The notes under the pieces were generated by a model that was given only the letters and a program-made list of their open reading frames with translations, did no database searches and was not told where the DNA came from. Shown here piece after piece: positions 14,145-27,382 of a stretch of 64,000 nt of DNA; the stretch's first letter is position 1; each line of letters opens with the position of its first letter. The stretch comes from Manis javanica (lineage: Eukaryota > Chordata > Mammalia > Pholidota > Manidae), in assembly GCF_040802235.1 (NCBI RefSeq), contig NC_133157.1, positions 23,267,501 through 23,331,500 on the forward strand. Reading direction: 5' to 3'. A program made the translations under genes and the position numbers.

Positions 14145-14460
14145 CATAATTTTATAAAGAATGAAACTGAGGCACAGAGCAGGGCCACACAGCTAGCTGG
14201 TCCTAGGAGTTTGCTTAGGGCCCCAAATCGGAACATGTCACTGTAGGTGCAATTTAGGTTTTAGAGAAAATTCAGTGATCGGTAAAGCATAGTACCTGAG
14301 AGTGCCCATTGTCTGTGGGGCTTTTGGTTACTTAGCTTCTTGAAGCTTCTGTTTCCCCATCTTAAAATGGGGATGAGAGAAGTACTTACAAAGACCGGAG
14401 GGATTGCTGTTACAAACGACTAGGTTGGTGAGTGGCATATAAGTGGTTTAAAAATGAAAG
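14145..14460. repeat. Two MIR SINE pieces in opposite orientation
   Basis: Positions 14145-14225 are antisense (gaaactgaggcacagagcag, cacacagctagctgg). Positions 14285-14460 are sense (tttccccatcttaaaatggg followed by gatgagag). Confidence 0.55.
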
Positions 14461-14554
14461 TAAATTTTTACTAGAAGAGAAGATGACCCACGGGCCTGTG
14501 AGATTGGAATTTTCTTATTCTACCCCTTTTTGTCACTCATAATAACATTTTATA

Positions 14555-15005
14555 GGGCCTGAGTATTTTATAGCTTATTGAATAATTTTATGTGTATTAT
14601 ATAAATTGGCCTGCACAGAATCCTGTGAGCTATATCCTGTCAGCTCCTTTTTAAAATAAAGATGCTGAGGGTCAGAGAGGCAAAGTGATATGTTTAATCA
14701 CACAACTAGCAAGTAACAGAGCCTAATGTACTTTCCTACTAGTCCTATTAATTGTCACCATTTTTATAGGACTTACTGTGAACCAAGCAGTGTGCTAGAG
14801 TTTTTTTATTTTTCTTAATGTTAACTTTAACCCTCCAAGCAAGCCTGTAAGTTATTATTTCCATTGTATAGGTGGCAAAAGTGAGGCCCAGGGGAGTTAA
14901 ATAACTTGCCTCCGGTCCCATAACTAATGAATGGAGTTATCAGAATTCAAAACCAGGTCTGCTTGAGACCAAAACCCTTGTCCTTTTTGCTCCAACACAC
15001 TAACT
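14555..15005 (-). repeat. Two adjacent MIR SINEs
   Basis: Positions 14555-14735 (gatgctgagggtcagagagg, cacacaactagcaagtaaca) and 14755-15005 (gaaccaagcagtgtgctaga, aaagtgaggcccaggggagt, ataacttgcctccggtccca) both read as antisense MIR. Confidence 0.6.
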
Positions 15006-17124
15006 CTTGATACCATCTTCCAGAAGAAAGATGGCTTGTTGGGTCCTTGGCCGTGAAGGCTTTGATGACAATGATGGTGTCCTTTCATCTTTATATTCCC
15101 TGATCACAGTGCCTGGCCCTGAGCCCAGGTGGCTGTGAACTGAGTTAAATGGACCTGGCCCCTTATTGGCTGTCTCCTCTTCTTCCAGCTAGGTAAGAAG
15201 ATGAGTGGCTGGAAACCTGGACCTCGTCTCGGCTGCAGCGTGGTGCCAGGTGTCTACCGAGTATAGTTTCTAAAGTTGTTCAGTTTCTTCTTGATCACTG
15301 TATGTCATCAGATAATCACTTCCTTTGCATTTTTTTTGGCTCTTCATTGGGAAACTGCTCAATGTTATGATTTCGCTCTTCCATAGCAGAACAAGCGTTC
15401 AGTAATACAATGATAATTGAATTGTTAATGAAAACAGGCTTTGATGAAATGGAAACCTTACTAATTTGCCAGTTGGGAACATTCAGAACCGGGGCCGTGG
15501 GGAGCTGGTGGATGGATTCAGCTGTGCTATCAGTGATGAAAAAGAATGGTCGGGAGACCTGGGATGGACAGTATTTGCAGGAGAGGGGGACTCTAAATTT
15601 TAAAGTAAACAATTCTTAGGCCCTGGAAAGACAGGTAGGGCCTGGAAGGCAATGACTTAGGTGGATTGTACCAAAGGGAGGGCTGCGCTCACTCATTCTT
15701 TAATCCTCAGTTGTACAGGTAAGGATGCTGTGACTTGGATATGGCAGTGGCTTATATAAAGTCATCAAACAAGTTGGTAGCCAGTCCAAGCCAGACTCTT
15801 CGTTCTCCATCTAGGGCTCTTTTCATACAAGATTTGTGATTGATTGTTGTTCGTGTATGTGGGGGTGACTAGAACAACTTGGATATGATCCTCAGGCTTC
15901 CAGTTCAAGCCAGGGTGTTATTGTGACAAGTTTACTCATGCAGAAAGTGAGATGTTGGTTTTTATTGTCAGGCTATCAGTGTACCTCAAGGGTGATACCT
16001 CATGGAGTCTTTAGGGGAACCGTATGGTAATGGGTTACAGGGCAACGGGAACTGAGGTAGTAAAGACAACTAGTGCAGATTGCACTTTCAGTGTGTTTGG
16101 TGAAGGGAAGAATCGAGAGGTAGTGTGGGAACTGGAAGGGGAAAATAAGGGTTTGTTTGTTTCAGGATTTCCGAGGCTGAAGATAGTTTGTAGGCTGAGG
16201 GGAAGAAGCCAGAGTGGAGGTGATTGAAGACAGGCACTAGAGGGAATGGCTGATGGAGCACAGTTCTGGAAGAAGACGGAGGGGAAGGAATCTGACCTAT
16301 GGGGCAGTGGGCTACCTTTGGGGGTGAAGAAGGGAAGGCAGCAAGGGAGGAGAGGCAATAAGAAGGGAGGGGTTTGTTATATTTAAATTTAGAGGAGGAG
16401 GAGCATGTGGTTCTAGTATTGAAAGCCTTTCATGCTCTCTGTGAAGTAAGAAATAATCATTTGTAAATTGGGCTGGACTTTAATATGTTTTGCATCTCTC
16501 ATAGGGGAGTTAAGATCAGACAACACTTTCAAATAAGAACATCAAGATAAAGGAATAATATATAAGTTAGACCAGTTACCATTTGTCTTTTAGAAATGCA
16601 CGAACAGAAGGGCTGTTGCCTGGCTTTGCTAATTGTTTTGTCTTATTTGGGAACAGAAGTGGGCAGCTGAGCTTCAGCCAGGATGCTTATGGGTATGTAC
16701 GTGTAACTGATGTTTTTGCATGCTTGTTAAACCTACTAGAAAACTGCTTCCTGCCAGATCATTACCATCCCCTGATCAATCTTGGGCTCCTAATCGGTCT
16801 AGAGCACTGTGATGAATTCTGGTTCTCTTCCCACTTTCTGCTGAAACGTAGCCATCTTGAGATGGAGCGTGAAACCGATTATGACAGAGCTGGGGAGTTG
16901 TCTCCCCCTGGAAAGGATGAGGCTGATGAAACTGGTGTTTCCGGGCCAGAATCTCTATCTCCTCCAGGACTGAGGAGCGTGTGGACTTCCAGTTACTCTT
17001 TTCTGAGCCCTCTGTCCCACCGCCCAGTGATTTCAGCCACATGTCACAAGGTGTCCAGTCAGATTTAAAGTCCCTTCTGTGAGACTCATAAAGCCTAGGT
17101 GCTGCAGTAGAGTTTCTGTTTGGA
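15006..17124. other. No gene recognised; one 161-codon frame
   Basis: A plus-strand frame at 16583-17068 is the longest outside L1. It has no domain that I recognise, lacks repeats or a signal, and could be chance or part of an old transposon. Confidence 0.45.
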
Positions 17125-17490
17125 GACACATGTGCCTGGGTTTAAGTTCTGTCTCCATCACTGAAGACCTGACCCTGTAGTGGAGACTCATTTGACCTCA
17201 ATAGGTCAGCATGCTTCTCAGTAAAAGGAGATGATAATGTCTCCCTTGGTTACCACAAAAGTTCATCGAGATGATTACATAGGTCAATGAACAAAAGAAG
17301 TGCTTATAAGATAAGGTGTTGTTATTAAGAAATAGGGGGAGGGATCTGTCACTTACTGAATACCATTTGTGTGCCAGATGTCGCACTAAGTGCTTTGCCT
17401 TCAGGGTTATGTTTCATTCTGTTGAAAACCTGTGAGGTTAGTATTACTAACCCCACTTTACAGATGATGAAATGTATCCAAAGGCAGGAC
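17125..17490. repeat. Two MIR SINE pieces, opposite orientation
   Basis: Positions 17125-17315 are sense (tgggtttaagttctgtctcc, agtaaaaggagatgataatg). Positions 17343-17490 are antisense (tgtgccagatgtcgcactaa, ccactttacagatgatgaaa). Confidence 0.55.
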
Positions 17491-17875
17491 GACCCCTTGT
17501 CCCTTTTTGCTTTGGGCTGTTCTGGGTAATACCTATTGTCCCAGAGTAATCATTAATGAACCTCTGTTTCTCTGTCAAAAAAATGGCATACAAATTATAT
17601 GGTCATGCTATATGAGGGTAAGGGCTTAAATTTAGGTAAAATCCTATCTTTCTTCCTCTGAAGGTGTGGGAGGGATTTCCTGGTGCAGTTTATTTTGGTT
17701 CCATTTCTGTCCTGCAGCAAGGCTGTACTGGTCTGCCTCAAAAGCAAAAGAGAGATTTGCTGCGAATCTGCTGTGTCCTGCCTGGGATCCTCTTAGCAAG
17801 GCTAGTTCATCTAAGAATAAAGGTCAAGAAATGCAGCTATAGTAGGAGAGAACCATTTGGCTATATGTTTGTTGG

Positions 17876-18260
17876 ATTCATTTATCATTCATTCATTCAT
17901 TCATGCATGTCAATCGTTTACTCATTTACTGACTGCTCACTACTTTTAAGCCCCACAGGCAGGTATGAGAGTAGGAGATGGGGAGGAATTGAACACTGTA
18001 CAAATCCTATAATCAAGAAGCTTGCAGTCCAAAGGGCAGATGCCATGAATGAAGATACAACAGGGCTGAAAGTGCAGAGTTCGAGCAGTCAGGGAATGCA
18101 TTATTTGGGAAGAGTCCACTTCCTGCTTAGAGTAATTTGGGAAAGTTTCTGTAAGAGGTAGCCTTAGGACTAACTTTGAAGATTTGGTAGGATGTGAACC
18201 CAAGCAAAGCTGGGGAAAGATGGTTCACCGAAAGCAAGGAAGGACATCTTAAAGTCAGGT
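17876..18260 (-). repeat. L2 LINE fragment
   Basis: It begins in an ATTC tetranucleotide run, then antisense L2-like wording (atcaagaagcttgcagtcca, ggtagccttaggactaactt). Confidence 0.5.
17884..17904. repeat. (ATTC)n tetranucleotide run
   Basis: About five units at the edge of an L2 fragment. Confidence 0.85.
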
Positions 18261-20300
18261 ACCACGAGCACTTCAGTTTTACTAAAATGAAGACTATATA
18301 AAAGGGAATGGGAGGAAAAAAAAAGTGAGAATATTTAGTTGGATTTACACCATGGATGGCATGTGTACTAGACTAAAAAAATTAAATTCCAATCTGTGTG
18401 TAGTAGATAAACATATAAGACAGATTACCTAATTCATTTATTTATCTATTTGTAGCAGGAGAGTGAAATGATCAAATCTGGTAGTTCAGTGGGAATGCAC
18501 CCAGAGCAAGAGAGCCCAAAGACATGGAGACTGTTCTGTGTGTTGTCTTAATAAAATTTATCTTTAAAAAGGTAATAGTAAAATTAATCCTAATTCTAAT
18601 GTTTTGCAGGGTATTTCAATTTTTGTTTCTATCCACATGAACCATGAAATATTGGGTTTGATGTGACTGTCATGGCTGCTGAGGAGTTTAGTGGTGTGAC
18701 CCAAGAAGTAACATGAAGCTGTAAATGGAGATTGTTTTCGATTCAGACTCTTGAGTAGGAAGGGACTTTTTGAACCAAAAGGGAATTAAGCTCCTTCACA
18801 TCATCCACAGTATAGGGAACACTGATTACAGCAGAGGGATGGCAACTGTTAGAGGGACACGAACAGAATTCTCAGGTCAAAGAGAGAGAGAGCTGTAGTT
18901 TCACCCAGCCATTCTAACAAGCTGAGCAGTGGTTTTCAAAAACTGCATGTCAGTGGCAAAAACTTCCTAATAGTGAAAATGGTAGCACTGCAGTTTCTCA
19001 AGAGCTGAGTGAACACAGAAAGAGAACCTAACAGTATTTCTATAGAATTATTAAAGTAAGAGCAAATGTAACTGAAGACCATGATCAACCTAATATCCCA
19101 ATAAAGAAGCTCTAGAAACAACACGTTCTTTCTGAAAATTGTCAAAATTCCAGCCATCTGAGATTGTACGTACACACAAGAGCTTTGTGTTATATAGAAA
19201 TAGCCAGACTTTTTTGGTAACCACTGAATTAAAGAATTCAGTACATTTTAGCAATGTACTAATTTTAATACCCAGTTTTAGTAATCTTTCATCGTTCTGC
19301 AGGTAATAACTGGTATGTAGTCCTTAGATATACATGGATATGGAAATCTATGGAATAGTTAAATATTTGCCAAGTAGAAACAGTTCATTGCTCATTAGGG
19401 GCCACTTTGGAAAAAAATCATGCTGCCAACATTTTTTACAGCAATTTAGAGGGAAGTGCTGCCTTCACAGAAATCAATTGTAAACAGTCAATCTTTTGAT
19501 CAAGAATTTAAGAGTATAAGGCTTACAAATGAGAGTTGCAGAGATTTAAAAAAAAAATCACTCATCCAAACTAGACCAAATGGTATGAGAAACATAATCA
19601 TTGTCAACCAAAGAACTGACACCAGAAAGCACCCGGACCTGAAGGGCATCACCATGTCCCTGCAGCCAGTCAGGGTGGGGGTCTTCTCTAGTCCCTGTAC
19701 AGAGGCCTGGGGGACTGAGAGCAGAGCCCATTATCTGCACCGTTAACAGAGGAACCAAATGTAGTTCATTTTGGAGCATGGCTTGGCCATGCTCAACAAA
19801 TATCTTGCCATTTTTCTAAAACTAAAATCTGGAAAAAAACCCCACAAAACAGTAAATCTGCTCTTGTAATATAGTAGAAGTTCTCTTATCAGATATATTT
19901 GGACTATTTGGATATATTTGTTTTTTAAAAAAAGTCATTTAGACTGGGATAAAATGATACATTTATACCACAAACATTTTGTTGTAATGTGGAGAACATA
20001 CATGTATGTGCTGTTGCCAGTTTTTTTATTTTAGGTCAAAGCTTTTCTTTGGAAATGGTTCACTGACTCTAGTCAGTCTTCTTTCATAAACCATGGCCAT
20101 GAGGCACAATCTACAATTTCAGTTCTGCTTAACATGGATTAAGAATTTAACATTTGTCAAGAAAATTGGGCATAGAATCATTTTAGATTTAAAAAAATTT
20201 TCCCCTCAATTATTGACAGTCATCTCACTCTTTTTCTAAAGCATTTATATAGCGGTTCATTCTTTTTGAGTTTTTTCCAAAATATTTAAATTTTTTTCAT
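18261..20300. other. No gene seen
   Basis: A+T-rich, stop-dense sequence leading to the truncated L1. No element named. Confidence 0.55.
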
Positions 20301-20311
20301 AGAAGCAACTC
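20301..20311. repeat. TSD of truncated L1, left copy
   Basis: The 11 bp agaagcaactc repeat exactly at 21550-21560. Confidence 0.85.
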
Positions 20312-21549
20312 ATATTTTTAAATTTAAGTATCATTGATACACAGTCTTATGTTGGTTTCAAGTATACAACACAGTGGTTCAACAGTTACCTATATTACTA
20401 AATCCTTACCCCCACTACTGCAGCTACTATCCGTCAACATAGGAAGATGTTACAGAATCATTGACTATATTCTCTATGCTGTACTACTATCCCCGTGACC
20501 AACTGACATTATGATTGAAAATTTTTGTACCCTTTTATCCCCCTCACCTTCCCCAGTGACTCATTCCAACCTCTTTCCCATGGTAAGCACCAGTCACCTC
20601 TCGGTGTCTGAGTTTACTGCTATTTTGTTTGGTTTTGCTCTTAGATTCCACACGTAAGTGAAATCATATGGTATTTGTCTTTCTCTGCCTGGCTTGTTTC
20701 ACTTAGCATAATACCTCCTGTATATCCACGTTGTTGCAAATGGCAGGATATATTTTTTCTTTTTAATGGCTGAATAATATTTCCTGGTGTATATATACCA
20801 GATCTTCTTTATCCATTCATCTATTGATAGACACTTTGGTTGCTTCCATACCTTGGCCATTGTAAATAATGTGGCAATAAACATAGGGATGTGCATATCT
20901 TTTTGAATCAGGGATTTCTTTTTTCTCTCGGTAAATTCCTAGCGGGGAATTACTGGGTTAGATAGTATCTCTATTTTTAATTTTTTGAGGAACCTCCATA
21001 CTGCTCTCCACAGTGGCTGCACAAATTGACATTCCCACCAAAAGTGTAGGAGGGCTCCCTTTTCTCCACATCCTCTCCAACACTGTTAGTTCTTGTCTTT
21101 TGGATAGTGGCCTTATGACTGGTGTGAGGTGATATCTCATTGTGGTTTTGATTTGCGTTTCCCTGATGATTAGCCACGTGGAGCATCTTTTCATGTGCCT
21201 GTTGGGCATTTGTATTTCTTCTTTGGAGAAATGTCTGTTCAGGTCCTCTGCCCATTTTTTAATCAGGTTATTTGTTTTTGGTGTTGAGGCATATGAGTTC
21301 TTTATATATTTTGAATGTTAACCCCTTATTTGGTAAATCATTATTTACCAATGTATTCTCCCATACTGTAGGTCACCTTTTTGTTCTACTGATGATGTCC
21401 TTTGATGTACAGAGCTTTTTGGTTTGATGTAGTCCCACCTGTTCATTTTTTATTTTGTTTCCCTTGCCTGAGGGGATGTGTCCAGGAAAAAATTGCTCAT
21501 GCTTAGGTTAAGAGATTTTTGCCTGTTTTTTCCTAAGAGTTTTATGGTT
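20312..21549 (-). mobile_element. 5'-truncated L1 (ORF2 3' end plus 3' UTR) with 11-bp TSD
   Basis: The plus strand is the reverse complement of L1 ORF2's last 300 or so codons and the 3' UTR. Broken frames read [22 protein letters not shown] (in part) and WIKKIWYIYTRKYYSAIKK, matching the C-terminus of the two large L1s but with many stops and frameshifts. It is flanked by agaagcaactc at 20301-20311 and 21550-21560. Divergence places it well before L1-A and L1-B. It lacks the env/CTE module: its 3' UTR ends directly in a short degenerate tail. Confidence 0.9.
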
Positions 21550-21560
21550 AGAAGCAACTC
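21550..21560. repeat. TSD of truncated L1, right copy
   Basis: This matches 20301-20311 exactly and bounds the truncated L1. Confidence 0.85.
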
Positions 21561-22284
21561 TTTATGCATCATATTTTATTGGATTCCAGAAGATATTTAA
21601 ATTGTCATTTTACTAGTAAGTACAGTTGGCATAAACACATTTGGATGCAGTCCCAGATGCTTCTTGATAAGCCAATAACAGAGTGGTGCAGGGTTCTGGA
21701 GAATAGCCTGCTGTTTGTTCTGTGCACTTTGGGTGTCTGTCTGTATGTTTTACAGAAAGATTGGTGAGTGTGATTAACTTAGCAAGGAGGTCAGATGGAG
21801 GGCACTCAAGACAGGTGCTCAGTCCATATACTCAGTATGCTCCTCTGCTTAGGATCTTAAAGATCCTAGTACCTGGAGTGAGCAATGCAGATGAGTACTC
21901 CCTCCACCACCTTACAGAATTCTTTGGGAGTGTGTATTATTCCTGTCTGGGTTAATGGCATGTTACAAACACTGTGGTTTTTAGCTGCTAAATAGGACGT
22001 TTCTTGAGGTCTTACTATTCCCTTTATATCCTTAGCTCCTGGCTGAGGGCTCTGTAAATTGTAGGTGCTGGATATGTGTTGGTTTGATGGTTGACTTCCA
22101 AATACCTCTGCTTAAAAGTAAATTTTCAAAGCTTTTTCCATATCTTTCAGGATTGTAGTGAAAGTCTATATGTCCCCATGTTATAGGTGAAAATCAGAGG
22201 CTGAGTATTCTTCAGCAGAGCCTCTTTCTCTCCGTAGCGTAAGTCTCATGGAGCTCACCCTGGTTTTGAACCTGGCACTGTCAG

Positions 22285-22465
22285 GCACTCTCTGTGTGAC
22301 TCCAGGCAAGTAACATGCTATAGAGTGGGTCTGAGCTTCACTTCATCCATGATGTGGACTAGAGGTAAAAAATACTTGCCTTGCAATGTTGTGAAGACTA
22401 AATGGAATAATGTAGGCAGTCTCAGCACTCTTCCTTGGCACAGACTAGATGCTCAGTAATGGGTG
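22285..22465 (+). repeat. MIR SINE
   Basis: Sense MIR: tgtgtgactccaggcaagta, ttgccttgcaatgttgtgaa, cttggcacagactagatgct. Confidence 0.55.
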
Positions 22466-23358
22466 ATATTCTTTGGCAATTGATAAATAGCAATGTTTCA
22501 GCACTGACCTCAAAGGGAGAGGACTTCACACTAACAGTGATTATCAAGTCTTTCTGAGACACATCAGTGCTTCACTAGATCATAGACCACTGTCCTGCTC
22601 TGTCTCTGTCCCAGGCCATTTTGAAGTTGTGCTGTTTTTGAGTGAGCTAAGCATAAATTTTCTTTAAGTCTACACATTGCAAAGAGCTGGAACTTTCCTT
22701 TATTTCTGAACAGCCAGAGCCTCCTTAATGGCCATTGGCCGGTCTGCAAGCACTGTAGTGCCTACCAGAAAAACAAGGTTCACTGTAGCCTGAAACGGTT
22801 AGGTTGAAGTAGTTGTTTGGGCTGAGTAGAGAGACTGCAGTTGAATTAAACTTTGCTCCTTATGTTTTTCTGGGGCAGTGTGAAAACAGAAACCGAGGAT
22901 GTTGTGCAATGAGATAATACAAGCATGAAGCTGAAGCAGGAAGTCAGTTAAAAGACAATGAAAACACCAGCTCTCATTCCCTTCCCTGGGAAAACAGGCA
23001 ACATGTACATCAACCACTACTGGGAAGCCTTAGATGCACCCAAGGAAATGCTTGCCTGTGGACAAAGCCCAAGCCCCTCCGAACTATGCGGCAGGCCCTT
23101 CAGGCTCCATGCTTCTCATATATCATAGTCAGCCATCCCTTCTCACTCTACCTCCTTTCCAAACCAAACCATTATCCTCAAAACCCCCCTTGAGCTTTCA
23201 AGCCTCCATGAGGTTATGTTTTTCTATCCCAAATATCGGATTTTCTATCTGGTGAACACCCCTCACTCTTTTGCATCTTTTCCTAAATACCTGCACCCTG
23301 ACCCTCAAACATTTCAATGAAAAGTTGGTCATTACATGATCAATAATCCATAGCTCAT

Positions 23359-23375
23359 TATATATATATATATAT
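23359..23375. repeat. (TA)n microsatellite
   Basis: A short alternating TA run of 17 bases. Confidence 0.85.
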
Positions 23376-23465
23376 GTATACTTACCATCATATTCACCAT
23401 ACTCTATTCTCTTCCTCTCCTTTTCTTTCTCCTGTCCTTCTTCTTCTAGTACCTGTTTTTAGTGT

Positions 23466-23659
23466 AGAGCTGTGCTGTAGGGTAGCCACCACCCATATGT
23501 GGCTATTTAACTTTAAATTAATTAAATAAATGGAAGATTCCATCCCATGTCACACTTCAAATGTATAACAGCTGCACCTTGCTAGGGGCTACTCTGCTGG
23601 ATGGCGCACATGTAGAATATTTCCATCATTGCCCAAAGTTCCATTGAATGAAGCTGTGT
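23466..23659. mobile_element. Small hAT-type relic with terminal inverted repeats
   Basis: The ends (gctgtgctgtagggtagcca; aaagttccattgaatgaagc) and the centre (ccatatgtggctatttaact, ttaattaaataaatggaag) match a common short hAT nonautonomous family whose name I am unsure of. An L2 sense 3' end follows directly (23660-23760). Confidence 0.55.
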
Positions 23660-24518
23660 AGAATGGAAACTCCCTGAAGGCGGGGACCATGTCAAATACA
23701 CTTCTCCTGCAGAAACTAGCAAAATGTCTGGAGGTTATTGAAGGCTTGAGAGAATGACTGAAATTTAGCTAAGATTGTGGACTCTCATCAGTAGATTTGT
23801 TTGAATTCCTAGTGCCTGTGCTTTTCAAGAAAAATACTAAAATCCATTTCCCTTCTTTCTTCACAAAATGTATCAAATTCTACATATTTCCAGGATAGAA
23901 GCAGAAAAAATGATGTGGATAGGTTCTTGCATTCCTATGTTAATCCTACTTTAATACATTTTCCAAAGATGATAGAATCTTGAGCAAAATAAGAGTGAAG
24001 GGAAGGGAAAACGAAGGCAGGTTTTTACCTTAGATGGATGTTATTTGTAATCCCTCATCAGTTCTAAGAGGCTCATTTGTGGGGAGAAGCTTTTGAAATC
24101 CCAAAACCTTGTTTTGACAGTTGGTCACTGAGGTGGCTGAGTTTATCTTTGCCAAAATTCTCATAATTTTTGAGGGAAGTGAAATATGCCTTCATTCCCT
24201 GAAGGCGGCCAAACATTAAATGGATTCATTCTAAGCTTTTGAGACAAAGTCTTTAGAATCCTTTGCAGAGGTAGTGAGATCAGGATCGGTGTAGCATATG
24301 CTGTCGTTAAGAATCAGCTTCCATGTCAGCTCATGCTAGGCTGTTTAAAAATACGGTTCTTCTTTCCAAGAGTACTTTCTTCCTTCCCTTGATGCCAAAG
24401 TCATGGGACTTAAGAAGATCACATAACTCACCAGGGTCTAGAACCAATTAGCTGTCATCTCCAGTTGGAACCCAGGTCTTCTAACACCAAGTTCTGGGCT
24501 CTTTACATTATATAAAAA

Positions 24519-24655
24519 ATTTCTAAACTCATCTGAATTACCTAGGATCTCTTGTTAAAAGTAGCCTAATTTACTGAATCAGAATCTCCAGACTGGGACT
24601 TTGAGAATTTGTATTTTTACCAGGTGCTCAAGGTGATTTCAATGTGTATTAAAAT
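24519..24655 (+). mobile_element. MER5A-type hAT relic, partial
   Basis: gaatcagaatctccagactg, gagaatttgtatttttacca and caggtgctcaaggtgatttc fit MER5A. Terminal repeats are lost. Confidence 0.6.
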
Positions 24656-25104
24656 AGAATGCGTCAGTTCCCTTTGGGATTAAAATCTTATTTTAATATA
24701 TGTGGATCTTGCATAAAAGATCTTCCTATTTAATTACGTGGTTGGGATTTAGAGTTGGGTCTGGTTATTTCCCAAAGGCACAAAGTCACAGACTCTGCAT
24801 TAAAAGGGATGTTGAGGTAATTTATTCTCATCTTCACTGGACCCAGGAATTATTACTGTAGCACCCCTGGCAGAGGTCAAGTAACTGTTGATTGAGTGCT
24901 CCATTACTCTGTGGGTAAACTGCTTATGTTTCCTCTTCTGTGGAAACACTTTCTTCTCCACTGCCCCCTTGGTCTGGGTAGAACTCTCAGAGCATCAAGG
25001 AATGTGATTCAGTATCTTAAGGAGTTGGCTGTCCTGGCAGGAGGGAGGACCTTAGAAATGACATGGTTGAATCCCCTCTTTGTTCAGGTGAGGAAACTGA
25101 TGCA

Positions 25105-25880
25105 CATTCTTCCAACATTCATTTAACAAATGTTTATTGTGCACTTACTCTTTGCCAAGCACCACTACCATGTCCTGGACACACAGGGACAAACGTACCC
25201 CTGGATTCTGCTGTCTTGTAGGATGTAGCCTGTGAAGAAGGCAGATGGATACTGGTTAAGTTAGCACAGCCATATGTTGTTTGTCAACACATTGATAAGG
25301 GCTACGAGGAAAAGAGAGTGGACAACGAGGGTGTCTAATGGGAGCCTATCTGAACCAGGGGGCAGGGAAGGCATCTCCAGTGAAGCAATCTCTGAGGTAA
25401 TCAAGAGTTGAGAGTTGATAAGGGGAGGGAGGTTGAGGAACATTTGCAAAGGGTAAGAGGAGGGAGGGACTTTGAGAAATGGAAAGGCTGGAGCGCAGGG
25501 AACAGTGTGGGGGAGAAGTGGGATGAAATGAGTGGAGAGCAGAGGCCTGTGTGCCATGTTAAGGGTTTGGTCTTTATCCTGAGGATAAATGGGGAGCCAT
25601 GGTAAGCTTGTATTTGTGAGGCTCAGTCTGGCTGTAGCACACATCTCGGATTGGAGGCCAGTCTGAGCGCGTGGGAGAACACCAGTGATGAGTTAAGAAC
25701 TTACTGCACAAGTTCAGGTTTGGACTAGGGTTTTGATGGTGGAGTTGGAGAGAGGTGGTCGGATTTGAGGCATACCCAGGAGCTGGAAGAAGTAAAACCT
25801 GTGATGGATTGGATATACAAAGGGTAAGAGAGAGTTCTGAGAAAGGACTGGTTAAGAGATCCAGAAAAAGGAGAAATGAC
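25105..25880 (-). repeat. L2 LINE fragment, longest in window
   Basis: Long antisense L2 alignment by eye: aacaaatgtttattgtgcac, ggtctttatcctgaggataa, agaggtggtcggatttgagg, gtgatggattggatatacaa. Open frames in it (for example 127 and 105 codons) are chance. Confidence 0.65.
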
Positions 25881-25954
25881 ACATCTACCAAGCAAGGTAA
25901 TTATAAGCAGAACAAAGACCAGTGATCCTCAAGTCAGGATGTGGATCAGGATGC

Positions 25955-26155
25955 TGCAGTGTGAAGGGACTGGGCTTTGGCAGTAGGCAGAGCAGCTTTG
26001 GACACTGGCCTTGCCACTGAGAGGCTTCGGGATATTGAGTAGTTTCTTTTACTTCTTTGAGATGGGGATGAGGATGGTCGACATACCTCTTTCATAGGGA
26101 CTTGCAGGGAATTAAATGAGATGTTTGTTAATTAACTGGTATTATGCCTCACATG
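25955..26155 (+). repeat. MIR SINE
   Basis: Sense MIR: ggccttgccactgagaggct, cttctttgagatggggatga, agggaattaaatgagatg. Confidence 0.55.
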
Positions 26156-26464
26156 ACTAGATATCCAAATATTAATCTAGCTGAAGGTTATTGTTAGTAT
26201 TACTAAGAGCTATTATAAAATAACTTCTTTGAGTATTCTTCAGGCCCAGTTCCTTCACCTCTTTTTCATGCCTTACTTTCCAGAATCACTCCACTTTCCC
26301 AAATACTAATGGAACATAGTCATTGTATCAGATATTCTGCTCTGCTCCAGCCACAGAAGGTTAAAAACCATGTGGTACTTAAAACAGATACAGTACTGAC
26401 ATGTGTAATAGTTGGATGTCATGTAGCCACTGAGTGAGACCTGGAAATACTTCCTAAGCTAATG

Positions 26465-26815
26465 TTTAGCTCAGCTTTGAAGGGTGAGTAAATATTTTCC
26501 AGATGGAGAAGCAGCAGGAGATGGCAATAGTGGTGGCAAAGGTGTTGTGGGGCATTTCATTAAGTAAGAGCACCAAGCAGAAAGCCTCTCCTTCCCTGAA
26601 GCCTCTCCTTCCTGCAGGAAGGTCAGCGAGGCTGAACTGATGACTTCTTGGGGCTGAGTGGCAGAATATGTCATGAGAAAGATGGGCAGGGGCTAGACTG
26701 TACAAGGATCTGTAGGTCAAGCCAAAGATCTTGAACCTTATTCTCTAGACAGTTGGGAGACACTGAAGCTTTTTAAGCTGAGTGACACAACCAGAACCAT
26801 ATGTAAAGGGCGTTT
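26465..26815 (-). repeat. L2 LINE fragment
   Basis: Antisense L2 wording (agctcagctttgaagggtga, ctgagtggcagaatatgtca, gatcttgaaccttattctct). Confidence 0.5.
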
Positions 26816-27382
26816 TTCAAGAGATTGAGTTCATATTTTTTTCTCTGGTGAGTCATTGGGATTAGTCCCTCTAGAAGGATTGACGTTGGAATTACTAGGG
26901 ACGCAGTGCTTAGAAGGAGGTAGCCTTCCTCACAAAGGTGTCTAGGAAAAGGGAATATAGTGTGATCCTCTGCATTTTGGAGTATTTCAGTGAAACAACT
27001 GCCCAGTCCCTTGGGGTTGATTTCCGGGAAGGAGAGAATGGTGGGTGTGGGTCCCTGCGGTGGTGGATGCTGGGACCAGCACTGACCAGTACAGATGGAG
27101 CTCAGGCAGTTAACTAGGGACAGGAACATGACCATATGTGTGCCCAGGTTTGAGGATAAATGCACACTGGGTAAAAGTGTTTGTCCAGATCAAGATTATC
27201 TGGTTGTATTTCCCAGAAATCTAGCAAGAACAGAGGAGAGATGACCCTCCAACTGCTCATAGCATCTGAAAGAAGGTGTGTTTATCCCACTTGATGATGT
27301 TTCTTCTTGAAACAAAATCTATGTGACGAATTTAAGAATAAGTCTTGTTAAGAGAGTGTTCCTTATCTGGCTTTGTTCTTTT

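Noticed and set aside
16583-17068. 161-codon plus-strand open frame as a gene
   Set aside because: No recognisable domain, no supporting exon structure, and its reverse strand is also open for over 100 codons; likely chance or part of an old repeat.
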